A stretch of DNA of 41,666 nt, taken from NCBI GenBank assembly GCA_001803795.1, contig MHEK01000033.1:204-41869 (forward strand), read 5' to 3'. A program made the position numbers and the translations under genes. Positions 24,220 to 32,282 of the stretch are shown here, one piece after another. Within the stretch, counting starts at the first letter, position 1; every line of letters starts with the position of its first letter. Source of the stretch: Nitrospirae bacterium RBG_16_64_22. Its GTDB lineage: Bacteria > Nitrospirota > RBG-16-64-22. The notes beneath the pieces were generated by a model. The model did no database searches. It was not told where the DNA came from and saw only the letters and a program-made list of their open reading frames with translations.

Positions 24220-24875
24220 TGGAGCGGATTTTCGACGAAGAACTGAAGGCCCTCAAGGGGCGCATCCTCGCCTTGGGCGGATTGGTCGAAGAGCAGGTCC
24301 AGCGCTCGATCAAGGCCCTCGTCGATCGCGATTCGGACCTCGCGCGAACGACGATCGAGGAGGACCACCGCGTGAACCGCATGGAGGTGGAGGTCGACGA
24401 GGAATGCGTGCGCCTCATCGCCCTGCGCCAGCCCGCCGCCGGCGACCTGCGCTTCCTCACCACGGCGATGAAGATCGTGACCGACCTCGAGCGGATGGGA
24501 GACCTGGCGGTGGACACCTGCGAGCGGGCGCTGGAGCTGAACGAAGAACCGCCGCTCAAGCCGTACATCGACATCCCTCGGATGGCCGACGCCGCCCAGC
24601 GGATGCTGAAGGAAGCGCTCGACGCCTTCGTGAACCGCGACGCGGCGCTGGCCCGCAAGGTCTGCCGGGACGACGACTTCGTGGACGACCTGAACAAGCA
24701 GGTCTTCCGCGAGCTCGTCTCGTTCATGGTCGAGGACCCGCACACGATCACCCGGGCGATCCGGATCTCGTTCATCTCCAAGTACCTGGAGCGGGTCGCC
24801 GACCACGCCACGAACATCGCCGAGATGGTCGTCTACATGGTCGAAGGCAGGATCATCCGCCACATGGTCCCGTGA
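24219..24875 (+). CDS. phoU: Phosphate signalling protein PhoU
   Basis: This 218-residue protein has two three-helix PhoU repeats. Each contains the metal-binding signature: TDLERMGDLAVDTCER in the first and KYLERVADHATNIAEM in the second. PhoU couples PstB activity to the Pho sensor kinase and restrains phosphate uptake. It is translationally coupled to pstB, and the aquaporin starts 7 bases after its stop. A second, diverged PhoU domain is fused to a kinase at 2623, so this regulon has two PhoU-type inputs. Confidence 0.95.
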   Translation: MERIFDEELKALKGRILALGGLVEEQVQRSIKALVDRDSDLARTTIEEDHRVNRMEVEVDEECVRLIALRQPAAGDLRFLTTAMKIVTDLERMGDLAVDTCERALELNEEPPLKPYIDIPRMADAAQRMLKEALDAFVNRDAALARKVCRDDDFVDDLNKQVFRELVSFMVEDPHTITRAIRISFISKYLERVADHATNIAEMVVYMVEGRIIRHMVP

Positions 24876-24882
24876 CGGGCCG

Positions 24883-25563
24883 ATGAAGCGCAGGCTGACC
24901 GCGGAAATGATGGGGACCTTCTCGCTCGTCTTCGCCGGGACCGGCGCGATCACGGTCAACGATCTGACCGGCGGGATGGTCTCCCACGTCGGCGTCGCGC
25001 TGACGTTCGGCCTTGTCGTAATGGCGATGATCTATGCCGTCGGCGACGTCTCCGGCGCGCACATCAATCCAGCCGTCACCCTCGGGTTCTGGGCCGCCCG
25101 GCGCATTCCGACCCGCGAGGCCGCCGCGTACATCGCCGCCCAGTGCGCCGGAGCTATCGGCGCGAGCCTGACTCTGCGGGCGCTGTTCCCAGCCCATCCA
25201 GGTCTCGGCGGCACCCTGCCGAGCGGTTCCGTGGCGCAGTCCTTCGCGCTGGAGCTGGTCCTCACGCTGGTCCTGATGTTCGTCATCCTGAGCGTATCCA
25301 CCGGGTCGAAGGAGCGGGGGATCATGGCCGGGGCGGCCGTCGGCGCGGTAGTGGGTCTGGAGGCGCTCTTCGCGGGGCCGATCTCAGGCGCCTCGATGAA
25401 CCCGGCGCGTTCCCTGGGTCCCGCCGTTGTCGCCTTCCGCCTTGACGCGCTCTGGATCTACTGGACCGCTCCGGTCATCGGCGCTCTGGCGGCCGTACCG
25501 CTCTGCCGGCAGATTCGCGGGGCGGCCTGCTGTCGTGACGCCCCCGGAGAAATCCGCCCGTGA
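24883..25563 (+). CDS. MIP-family channel (aquaporin, AqpS-like context)
   Basis: This 226-residue membrane channel has six hydrophobic segments and both NPA half-helix motifs: GAHINPAVTLG and GASMNPARSLGP. The second includes the conserved Arg of the selectivity filter. The start ATG 24883 lies 7 bases after phoU, and its stop overlaps the arsC start (GTGA). Aquaglyceroporins next to arsC, such as Sinorhizobium AqpS, let arsenite leave the cell after arsenate reduction. That is the likely role here; plain water or glycerol transport is the alternative. Confidence 0.88.
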   Translation: MKRRLTAEMMGTFSLVFAGTGAITVNDLTGGMVSHVGVALTFGLVVMAMIYAVGDVSGAHINPAVTLGFWAARRIPTREAAAYIAAQCAGAIGASLTLRALFPAHPGLGGTLPSGSVAQSFALELVLTLVLMFVILSVSTGSKERGIMAGAAVGAVVGLEALFAGPISGASMNPARSLGPAVVAFRLDALWIYWTAPVIGALAAVPLCRQIRGAACCRDAPGEIRP

Positions 25564-25979
25564 ATCAGCCGGCCGCCCGAGGCCGTACGCGCCTCCTCTT
25601 CGTCTGCATCGAAAACTCGAACCGCAGCCAGATGGCGGAGGCCTTCGCCCGAATGATCGGCGGAGACCGGGTGGAGGCGTACAGCGCCGGCTCCCGCCCC
25701 TCGGGCAAGGTCAACCCGCGCGCCGCCCTGAGCATGAAGGAGGTCGGCTATGACCTCGCCGCCCATCGTTCGAAGTCGCTCGCGGAGATTCCCCAAGTGG
25801 AGTACGACGTGGTCGTCTCGATGGGCTGCGGGGACGCCTGCCCGTCCGTCCCGGCACGGCTCCGCGAGGAGTGGGACATCCCCGACCCGCGGGACATGGC
25901 TCCGGAGAAGTTCCGCGAGGTGCGGGACACGATCCGGGCCAAGGTCGAGAAGCTTCTCAAAAGGCTCCTGAAGAAATAG
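25560..25979 (+). CDS. arsC: Arsenate reductase, thioredoxin-coupled low-MW phosphatase type
   Basis: This 139-residue protein has the low-molecular-weight tyrosine-phosphatase fold. The oxyanion loop FVCIENSNRSQMAEAF lies near the N-terminus, AYSAGSRPSG follows, and the second Cys pair sits in SMGCGDACP, the redox cysteines that separate ArsC from phosphatases. It reduces arsenate to arsenite with thioredoxin. The GTG start at 25560 overlaps the aquaporin stop. At the end of a pst operon it would protect cells from arsenate imported through the phosphate transporter. Confidence 0.9.
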   Translation: MNQPAARGRTRLLFVCIENSNRSQMAEAFARMIGGDRVEAYSAGSRPSGKVNPRAALSMKEVGYDLAAHRSKSLAEIPQVEYDVVVSMGCGDACPSVPARLREEWDIPDPRDMAPEKFREVRDTIRAKVEKLLKRLLKK

Positions 25980-26025
25980 CCGGCGGCGCTAAGATGGTTG
26001 CCTGTGTGGTGGAGGAAAAGATCAT

Positions 26026-26039
26026 CCGCCGAATGGCGG
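26026..26039. terminator. Small hairpin between convergent genes
   Basis: CCGCC-GAAT-GGCGG lies between the arsC stop and the end of the minus-strand DUF2442 gene. The stem is short and there is no T-run, so a termination role is tentative. Confidence 0.25.
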
Positions 26040-26048
26040 TATAGACGA

Positions 26049-26306
26049 TTATCCAGTAGTCTTGGCAAGCAGGCATGGATGCTTCGCGCCAATCAGTCCG
26101 TCGATGGAAAGGTCTTCATCAAGGTCCGGCCAGTGAATGCCGTAGCCGGTCGGGGAGATCTCGAAGTTCTCCCGTTGCTCCCGGGTGGCCTTCGCAAGCC
26201 GGTCCGACTCCTTTGCGATGTCGATCTGGTACTCCTTGCCATCAACGCGCAACATCATCGTCGTCCCCGAAAACGCGACCCTCTCGACATCGTGTGCCTT
26301 ATCCAT
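26049..26306 (-). CDS. DUF2442 family protein
   Basis: This 85-residue protein is read from ATG 26306 (residue 12 of the track ORF), which has GGGAGAG just upstream. The sequence fits DUF2442: strands FSGTTMMLRVDGKEYQIDI, then ATREQRENFEISPTGYGIHWP and the end DLSIDGLIG. DUF2442 genes often sit in toxin-antitoxin neighbourhoods next to DUF4160. No DUF4160 is visible here; instead the upstream genes are a MazF-like toxin and its antitoxin. The function is unknown. Confidence 0.75.
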   Translation of the reverse strand: MDKAHDVERVAFSGTTMMLRVDGKEYQIDIAKESDRLAKATREQRENFEISPTGYGIHWPDLDEDLSIDGLIGAKHPCLLAKTTG

Positions 26307-26344
26307 CTCTCCCAGTTTCCCGCTACACCCCCGAGCCACGCGCG

Positions 26345-26698
26345 CTATAACCTCCTTGGCTCAACCAACAGATTGACGCCATCGACGATCTGTCTGATCC
26401 GCGAAGGAGAAAGAGCCCCGATCTTCTCAACGAGGTCTCTCTTGTCCACTGTCACGAGTTGGGTAACGTTTACAACGCTGTCCTTCCCAAGATTCGCCTC
26501 GCCCTTCCTTAGGAGGACGTTTCCTGGGGCCTCGGCCCGTTTGAGGTTGGACGTGAGTCCGCAGACGACCACCGTGTTGATCCGGCTTTGATTGAACAGG
26601 TCGTTCTGGATGACCACGTGCGGACGCCGAAACCCCGGCCCCGATCCGGACGGCGCGCCAAGGTCGAGCCAGAACACGTCTCCCTGCCGGATTACCAT
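26345..26698 (-). CDS. PemK/MazF-family toxin (endoribonuclease)
   Basis: This 117-residue protein has the MazF/PemK beta-barrel landmarks: RQGDVFWLDLG at the N-terminus, the Gly-rich loop GSGPGFRRPHVVIQND, and TVVVCGLTSN and VNVTQLVTVDKRDLVEKIG further on. MazF toxins cleave mRNA at short specific sequences. The start overlaps the antitoxin gene by 7 bases, as usual for coupled TA pairs, and the shared promoter lies upstream of the antitoxin. Confidence 0.88.
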   Translation of the reverse strand: MVIRQGDVFWLDLGAPSGSGPGFRRPHVVIQNDLFNQSRINTVVVCGLTSNLKRAEAPGNVLLRKGEANLGKDSVVNVTQLVTVDKRDLVEKIGALSPSRIRQIVDGVNLLVEPRRL

Positions 26699-26940
26699 CG
26701 GACGGCCCCGGTCGCTTTCGCGTACCGCTTCCGAGCGGACCGCCTCCAGGCGGTCTCATCATCCGTCTCCGGCTCCGAATACGCCCTGTTGAGGGCATCG
26801 AGCATCCTCTCGTTCCGGTACTTCTCAAGGTACTCCCTCACTGCGTCCGAGAAGATCCGGCTCCGGGAGCAATGGGTATCCTTCGCAAGTCTTTCAACGG
26901 CTTTGAAGATATCGTCTGGAATGGAGATGGCAGTCTTCAT
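26692..26940 (-). CDS. Ribbon-helix-helix antitoxin
   Basis: This 82-residue protein starts at ATG 26940, behind AAGGGGG. The N-terminal 45 residues are a ribbon-helix-helix DNA-binding domain (MKTAISIPDDIFKAVERLAK, SRSRIFSDAVREYLEKY). The C-terminal part (AYSEPETDDETAWRRSARKRY) would wrap the toxin. It is expected to neutralise the PemK/MazF protein and repress its own promoter. The longer ORF-track start would place the promoter inside the gene and is rejected. Confidence 0.85.
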   Translation of the reverse strand: MKTAISIPDDIFKAVERLAKDTHCSRSRIFSDAVREYLEKYRNERMLDALNRAYSEPETDDETAWRRSARKRYAKATGAVRW

Positions 26941-26962
26941 CACGCCCCCTTGGAATACCACA

Positions 26963-26991
26963 AGTATAACTATAGCTCCTACCCGTGTCAA
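26963..26991 (-). promoter_or_regulatory. Sigma-70-type promoter of the RHH/MazF pair
   Basis: On the minus strand TTGACA (26986-26991) and TATACT (26963-26968) are separated by 17 bases, close to the consensus. It lies 23 bases upstream of the antitoxin start. An imperfect TATA-AC-TATA dyad overlaps the -10 and could be the antitoxin's operator. Confidence 0.8.
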
Positions 26992-27037
26992 TACCCCACG
27001 CCCGCGATCAAATCGAGCGGATCGGACGGATGAGACC

Positions 27038-30000
27038 TCACGCCGACCCCTCCAGCGCTTCCGCCACCGCCGCGAGCAGGTCGTCCATCTTGTACGGCTT
27101 CACCACGACGCCGCGGAAACCGTGCGCCTTGAAGTCGGCCATGGCCGCGTCCTCCGAATAGCCGCTTGAGACGATGATGCGGGCGGCCGGGTCGATCTCC
27201 AGGAGTCTCCGCGCGGCCTCGCGCCCTCCCACTCCCCCGGGAATCGTCAGGTCGGTGATGACCAGGTCGAACGGCCTGCCGGACGCGCGCGCGGACCGGT
27301 AGAGTTCGACGGCTCCGGCGCCTTCCGACGCCGAAGAGACGGCGTACCCGGCGTGCTCAAGGATCCGGACGGCCATGTTCCTGATGAGGTCCTCGTCGTC
27401 CACGACGAGGATCCGCCCAGACCCAGCCGGGGCCGGACGGAGCCCGCCGCCCTCCTTTGGCGGGGGCGCTATCCCCTCGGAAGCCGGAAGGTAAACGCGG
27501 AACGTCGTCCCGCGGCCGAGAGTGGATTCCACGGCGATCTTCCCCCCGTGGTTCCGGATGATGGAATAAGTGGCGGCAAGCCCCAGGCCTGTTCCCTTGC
27601 GCTTGGTCGTGAAATACGGCTCGAAGATCCTGTCCAGGTCCGCCGGCGTGATACCCACGCCGTGGTCCTGGACGGAGATCCTTACGTACTTTCCGGGGGA
27701 AAGAACGACGGCCGGCTCCCGCTCCTCCCCATCCAGCCGGACGTTCCCGCAACGGACGTCGATCACGCCGCCGCCGGACATGGCCTGGGAAGCGTTGAGG
27801 ACGAGGTTCTGGATCACGCGGCTCATCTGCCCCTCGTCCACGTCCGCCGGCCAGAGGTCCGGCGGGATATCGAAGTCGGCGCGCGTGCCGGAACCGGAGA
27901 GCGCAAACGAGACGGACTCCCGGACAAGGTCCCCGATCGAGGCGGCCTTCTTCACGGGCGCCCCGCCCCGGGAGAAAGTGAGGAGCTGGTGCGTGAGGTC
28001 CCTGGCCCGCACGCAGGCCTTTTCGGCCTCTTCGAGCTGATCGTGGATCTCGCTTTCCGGCTCGACCATCGCCCTGCTGAGCGAGACGTTCCCGGTGATC
28101 GCCGTCAGGAGGTTGTTGAAGTCATGGGCAATTCCGCCGGCCAGGACGCCCACGTACTCCAGCTTGCTTGCGCGCAGGCGCTCCTCCTCGATCCGCTTCC
28201 GATCGGAGACGTCCCGGATGATCGCCAGGGAGGCCGGCCGTCCCTCCCAGACGGTTGCCGACGCCGTGATCTCGATGGGGATCCGGCGGCCGTCCTTCCG
28301 GACCCCGGCGACCTCGTACTGCCGCGGGGCGGACCTGCCTGCGAGCCTGTCCGTCATGTGACTCATGATCCGGGCAAGGTCCTCGGGCGGAACGAGGTCC
28401 ATGATGGGCCGGCCCACGATCTCCTCGACCGCGCCTCCCATGATCTCGGCTAGACGCCCGTTTGCATACGCCAGGCGGCCATCCGCCGTCGCAATCACGA
28501 TTCCGTCCTGGGCGTTCTCCGCCAGGGCCCGGAAGTTCTCCTCCCTCTCGCGGAGCGCCGCCTCAGCCTCGCGCCTCTCCGTCACGTCCCGGCCGTAAAG
28601 GTTCACGTAGCCGGCCTCCATGACCGGCCCCAAGACGAAGGAGACGATCCGGCCCCCGACCGGGACCTCGACCTCCGATCTCTCGCCCGCCGCCAAAGCG
28701 GCTGTCACGCCCCCGGTCGAATCCACGGGAACACGGTCTCCCACGCGACAGCGCCAAGCCTCCAGAAGATGGCGGCTGGCGGGATTGGCGTACAGGATGA
28801 CGCCCTCGCGCGAGACCCGGAGGACCGGATTGGGATTCTCGTCCGGGAAGCGCGCCAGGACGGCGACCTGTTCCTCGGCCCGTTGCCGCTCGATGACCCC
28901 CGCCAGCGTGCCGGCGACGGTCGCGAGGAGCGCCTCCTCCTCGGCTGTCCGGCCGTGGCCCTCTTCGACGTAAAGGTTCAGAACGCCAAGGACCCGGTCC
29001 CCGGAGAGGATCGGGACGCAGATGTGGCCATGGGGATCCATTCCGTCGAACGTCAATTCGTGGGCGCCGTTCACCATGGAGGCAAAGACTACGCGTCGTT
29101 CCTGCGCGGCCTTCCCGCAGAGACACCGGCCGAACGGGACGCGCGCGCACGTGGAGAGGAGGGGCTCCCCCAGGCCCCGTTGGGCGGTCATGGAGAGCAC
29201 GCCGGACCCGTCCTCCGCCAGGAAGATGCACCCCTTGCGCTGGACGTTCAGGCTCGGAACGGAAAAGACGAGATCCAGAACGTTTCCGAGCCTGGCCTCG
29301 AAGGGGATCACCTCTTGCGCGGCTTCGAGAACAGCGGCCACGACCCTCTGGGCATGGTAGTCACGTTCGATCTTCTCCTGAGCCTCCATCCGCTCCAGCT
29401 CGCCCGCGGCGCGGACGGCAAAGAGCTTGAAGATCGAATCGGCCAGGTCCGTGTTTTCCAGCGGCTTGCCGTCCAGGACGGCCATGAGGCCCATCACCCG
29501 GCCGGACGGGTCGCGGAGCGGCGCTCCCATGTAGGATTCCGCCATCATATCCACGAGGATCCGGTCCGAGGGGAAGAGACGCCGGACGCCATCGGGATAG
29601 GCGCAGGAGTCCTGGCGGACAACGTTCTCACAAGGCGTCCCCTGCAGGACGTATTCCACGTTGTCCTGCGCTTCGCCACGACAGCAGACCGCAAGCGTCC
29701 GGACGCTCTCGGGCGCCTTCCCCGTCAGCCGACCGACCAGCGCGTAGTCCACGCCGAGCGTCTCGGTGAGATGTTGAACGAGGGAGCGGAAGAACGCCTC
29801 CCCCGTCTGGGAGGCCGGCTCCTGGGCCACAGCTCTGAGGGCCCGGAACGTCCGGGCCTGAACATCCTCCGCGGACCTGACCGTCTTGAAGTAGGTGCCG
29901 ATCCGGACGACGCCTGCAAGCATCAGGACGGAAACGCCGACGGCGATCCACTCGGCGGAATCGAAGCGGACCGAGCCCGCGCTCAGCATCGAGGCGAACG

Positions 30001-30157
30001 TCACCGTCCGGCGGACGGCGATCATGAGCATGGCCAGGGAGATGAGGATCCAGGCGCCCTTCCGCCCCGTGATCCGGATGAGGCGCAGGGCCAGGAGGGC
30101 CGCCTCGAGCTGAAGCCCGATGGAGAGCAGAAAGAGGAAAGCCGGTCCCGTCAGCAT
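27038..30157 (-). CDS. Hybrid sensor histidine kinase with GAF, PAS and receiver domains
   Basis: This protein has about 1039 residues from ATG 30157; a GTG at 30205 would add 16 charged residues encoded across a hairpin. It has three N-terminal membrane segments (for example LTGPAFLFLLSIGLQLEAALLAL) and two GAF-like domains (FFRSLVQHLTETLGVDYALVG; LGVLNLYVEEGHG). Two PAS-type regions follow, the second ending in ASLAIIRDVSDRK. The kinase core has H-box GGIAHDFNNLLTAI, NLVLNASQAM, DHGVGI and GTGLGLA, and a C-terminal receiver carries ITDLTIPGG and VVKPYK. It probably senses a cytoplasmic signal and phosphorylates its own receiver. No output regulator is adjacent. It is flanked on both sides by toxin-antitoxin pairs, with no link to the phosphate genes visible. 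Confidence 0.88.
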   Translation of the reverse strand: MLTGPAFLFLLSIGLQLEAALLALRLIRITGRKGAWILISLAMLMIAVRRTVTFASMLSAGSVRFDSAEWIAVGVSVLMLAGVVRIGTYFKTVRSAEDVQARTFRALRAVAQEPASQTGEAFFRSLVQHLTETLGVDYALVGRLTGKAPESVRTLAVCCRGEAQDNVEYVLQGTPCENVVRQDSCAYPDGVRRLFPSDRILVDMMAESYMGAPLRDPSGRVMGLMAVLDGKPLENTDLADSIFKLFAVRAAGELERMEAQEKIERDYHAQRVVAAVLEAAQEVIPFEARLGNVLDLVFSVPSLNVQRKGCIFLAEDGSGVLSMTAQRGLGEPLLSTCARVPFGRCLCGKAAQERRVVFASMVNGAHELTFDGMDPHGHICVPILSGDRVLGVLNLYVEEGHGRTAEEEALLATVAGTLAGVIERQRAEEQVAVLARFPDENPNPVLRVSREGVILYANPASRHLLEAWRCRVGDRVPVDSTGGVTAALAAGERSEVEVPVGGRIVSFVLGPVMEAGYVNLYGRDVTERREAEAALREREENFRALAENAQDGIVIATADGRLAYANGRLAEIMGGAVEEIVGRPIMDLVPPEDLARIMSHMTDRLAGRSAPRQYEVAGVRKDGRRIPIEITASATVWEGRPASLAIIRDVSDRKRIEEERLRASKLEYVGVLAGGIAHDFNNLLTAITGNVSLSRAMVEPESEIHDQLEEAEKACVRARDLTHQLLTFSRGGAPVKKAASIGDLVRESVSFALSGSGTRADFDIPPDLWPADVDEGQMSRVIQNLVLNASQAMSGGGVIDVRCGNVRLDGEEREPAVVLSPGKYVRISVQDHGVGITPADLDRIFEPYFTTKRKGTGLGLAATYSIIRNHGGKIAVESTLGRGTTFRVYLPASEGIAPPPKEGGGLRPAPAGSGRILVVDDEDLIRNMAVRILEHAGYAVSSASEGAGAVELYRSARASGRPFDLVITDLTIPGGVGGREAARRLLEIDPAARIIVSSGYSEDAAMADFKAHGFRGVVVKPYKMDDLLAAVAEALEGSA

Positions 30158-30342
30158 CTTCGTCGATCCGCGTTTCCGGTTGGCCCGCCCCAGGGCGGGT
30201 AACACACGAGCTTATACCACAACAGACCCAGCGCCTCAATACGGGGTCGGCGGCCGCGCCACGAACATCGCCGAGAGCGAGCCCGAACCGAATCCAGGGA
30301 ACATTCAAGCCCCGCCGTGCATCATTTTAATCCTGTCGACCC

Positions 30343-30371
30343 TTGACAGGCTTTACATTCTGGAATAATGT
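30343..30371 (+). promoter_or_regulatory. Sigma-70-type promoter of the AbrB/PIN pair
   Basis: TTGACA (30343-30348), a 17-base spacer and TAATGT (30366-30371) lie 22 bases upstream of the AbrB-like start. The operator palindrome at 30351 overlaps it. The rest of the gap from 30206 to 30342 shows no gene. Confidence 0.85.
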
Positions 30372-30375
30372 AAAG
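30351..30375. promoter_or_regulatory. Operator palindrome for the AbrB/PIN pair
   Basis: CTTTACATT and AATGTAAAG are perfect 9-bp inverted arms around a 7-base centre, covering the promoter spacer and -10 box. This is the expected place for autorepression by the AbrB-type antitoxin. Confidence 0.75.
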
Positions 30376-30393
30376 TTGTGCAGGAGGAACCCG

Positions 30394-30627
30394 ATGCCCG
30401 TTCTCAGGCTCAGCTCCAAGAACCAGATCGTGATCCCGAAGGAAGCCCGGGAGGCCATGCAGCTGAAGGGACGCGATGAGCTTCTCGTTGTCGTCAAGGA
30501 AGGGCTCACCGTCATCATGCCAAAACCGAGGAGCTACCGCAAAGCTCTCTCGGGTCTCGGTAAGGGGCTCTACCCGGAGAGCTATCTCAAGAAGGAACGG
30601 CGGTCTTGGACGAAGCGCACAACCTGA
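30394..30627 (+). CDS. AbrB/MazE-type antitoxin
   Basis: This 77-residue protein starts at ATG 30394 behind CAGGAGGA. The first 45 residues form a SpoVT-AbrB swapped-hairpin DNA-binding domain (LRLSSKNQIVIPKEAREAM, KGRDELLVVVKEG). The basic C-terminal tail (SYLKKERRSWTKRTT) would contact the toxin. It overlaps the PIN-domain gene by 22 bases. It should bind the palindrome over its own promoter and neutralise the PIN toxin. Confidence 0.88.
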   Translation: MPVLRLSSKNQIVIPKEAREAMQLKGRDELLVVVKEGLTVIMPKPRSYRKALSGLGKGLYPESYLKKERRSWTKRTT

Positions 30628-31067
30628 GAGGCTTTCTACGAAGGCACCGTCATATCTTCCTTGATACGAGCATCTTCATCTATTTCGTTGAGCAACACCC
30701 CCGATACCACCTTCTGTGTGATCACATCTTCGAGGCCGTTGAGGCCGGAAGCGTGCGGGCTTCCACCTCGACTCTTACTCTGCTGGAAATACTCGTCCAG
30801 CCATATCGGAGAAAAGCCGATGACCTCGTCTTGAGGTTCTACTCTCTCCTGCAGACCTACCCCAACCTGGGATGGGTTCCGCTCACGCTGGAAATCGCCG
30901 ATCTGGCCGCCAGGCTCCGCGCCGAATGCCTCCTGGAGACTCCCGATTCCGTTCAGGCGGCTTCGGCAATCTGCGCCGGGGCAACCGGGTTCGTATGCAA
31001 TGACGCTGACTTCAGAAGAGTGGAAGAAATCGAATGCCTCGTCCTGGAGGAATGTTTCGGGGCATGA
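30606..31067 (+). CDS. PIN-domain ribonuclease toxin (VapC-like)
   Basis: This 153-residue PIN domain has the acidic catalytic residues in their expected contexts: IFLDTSIFIYF, TLLEILVQP, TPDSVQAASAI and FVCNDADFRR. These coordinate Mg for RNA cleavage. The TTG at 30606 is the best start in frame and lies inside the antitoxin gene, giving translational coupling. It pairs with the AbrB-type antitoxin as a type II toxin-antitoxin system. Confidence 0.85.
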   Translation: MDEAHNLRGFLRRHRHIFLDTSIFIYFVEQHPRYHLLCDHIFEAVEAGSVRASTSTLTLLEILVQPYRRKADDLVLRFYSLLQTYPNLGWVPLTLEIADLAARLRAECLLETPDSVQAASAICAGATGFVCNDADFRRVEEIECLVLEECFGA

Positions 31068-31125
31068 TCCCCGGCCCCTTCCTCCGCAGTTAGATCCAGA
31101 GATCCTGTCGCGGACGGTTCCGGAG

Positions 31126-32226
31126 CTATCGCTGAACCCGGAACCCCTGCGATTCCAGCTCGGCCAGATAGCGGTTGGGATCCATCCATTCCCCGAAGAG
31201 AAAGACGCCCGCCTTCCCGATCTCGCCCCGCGCAAGCGCGCAGGCGCCCAGCGCCGCGGGCATCGCGGGGATCCGCTGGCCCTCGCGGTCGGCCATGACC
31301 GTCACCGTCCGGCGGATCTGCTTCTCGGCGGAGTTTTTCCCCAAGACGCTCACCTGAATCGCGCCGCCGTCATAACCCGTGAGCGCGAATATGCCCCCCA
31401 ACCGCACCAGGGCTGAAGCCGTCCGAGGCCCCGACGGAACGAGCCCGGCCCGCCTCAATCGGCCCGCGAACTGAATGAGCCGGTTCATCATGCGGCTCTC
31501 GAACCCCACGAAGAACCGGACGGTCCTTGCTCCAAGGAGACGGGGGATCTGTTCGTAGTCCGCAATGTTCGAAACGAACAGCTCCCGCTCGCCCACCGGC
31601 TCGGGGAAGGAGAAGAGGCGGCTCCGATGCCAACCCACGAGAGGAAAACCCCTTCCGTCCTCCCATCCCATGAACTCCTCTCCCAGGCTGTGGAGAAGCG
31701 CGCCGACTCCTCCCCTCCCCCGCTCGTTCTTGTTCCCGAGGAACAAACCGATGGTGATCTCCTCGACTTGCGGCATTCCCTGCGAGGCCATCTTGGCCAG
31801 GAGGGACGACGTGCCGGGAAGGCTGGAGTGGCCGGTGAGGGCGGCGATCCCGGCGTCCTTGATCCGGTCGCCCAAGGCGAGGACACGCCCGACGTACTCC
31901 CGGTTCTCGGCGATATCTACGTAGTGGACCCGCTCGGATATGCAGGCATCGAGGATCGTTGTGTCGAGGCGGTCAAAGGGACCGATACAGCAGACCGCGG
32001 CGCACGCGCCGCGGATAGATTCCCGAACAAATTCCCGATTAGATGCGTCACCCAAACGGAGAGCGATCCGTCCCGGGTCGAGTCCGGAAAGCGCCCTCTC
32101 CGCCCGCCCCGGGTCCCGGGCGACAACCGTGACCGGCGCCTCACAGAGCCGCAGGATCTCCCGCACGACCCGCTTCCCGAAAACCCCGCTCCCGCCGAAG
32201 ACGACGATCCGCCCGGTCAGGCTCAT
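31126..32226 (-). CDS. Saccharopine dehydrogenase-like NAD(P)-binding protein
   Basis: This protein has 366 residues from ATG 32226, which has GGGGAAGGGG upstream; the much longer ORF in the track runs back through rnr in another frame. The N-terminal Rossmann fold (RIVVFGGSGVFGKRVVREIL, VTVVARDPGRAERAL, CCIGPFDRLDTTILDACISERVHYVDIAEN) is that of saccharopine-dehydrogenase-like oxidoreductases. The C-terminal half (VRFFVGFESRMMNRLIQFAG, SVLGKNSAEKQIRRTVTVMAD) resembles uncharacterised members of that family. The substrate is unknown. It follows RNase R by 56 bases on the same strand. Confidence 0.82.
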   Translation of the reverse strand: MSLTGRIVVFGGSGVFGKRVVREILRLCEAPVTVVARDPGRAERALSGLDPGRIALRLGDASNREFVRESIRGACAAVCCIGPFDRLDTTILDACISERVHYVDIAENREYVGRVLALGDRIKDAGIAALTGHSSLPGTSSLLAKMASQGMPQVEEITIGLFLGNKNERGRGGVGALLHSLGEEFMGWEDGRGFPLVGWHRSRLFSFPEPVGERELFVSNIADYEQIPRLLGARTVRFFVGFESRMMNRLIQFAGRLRRAGLVPSGPRTASALVRLGGIFALTGYDGGAIQVSVLGKNSAEKQIRRTVTVMADREGQRIPAMPAALGACALARGEIGKAGVFLFGEWMDPNRYLAELESQGFRVQR

Positions 32227-32282
32227 TCCGGCCCCTTCCCCGGCGCCGTGCGGCCGCAGGGCAGACGGCACAACCGTTCTCT

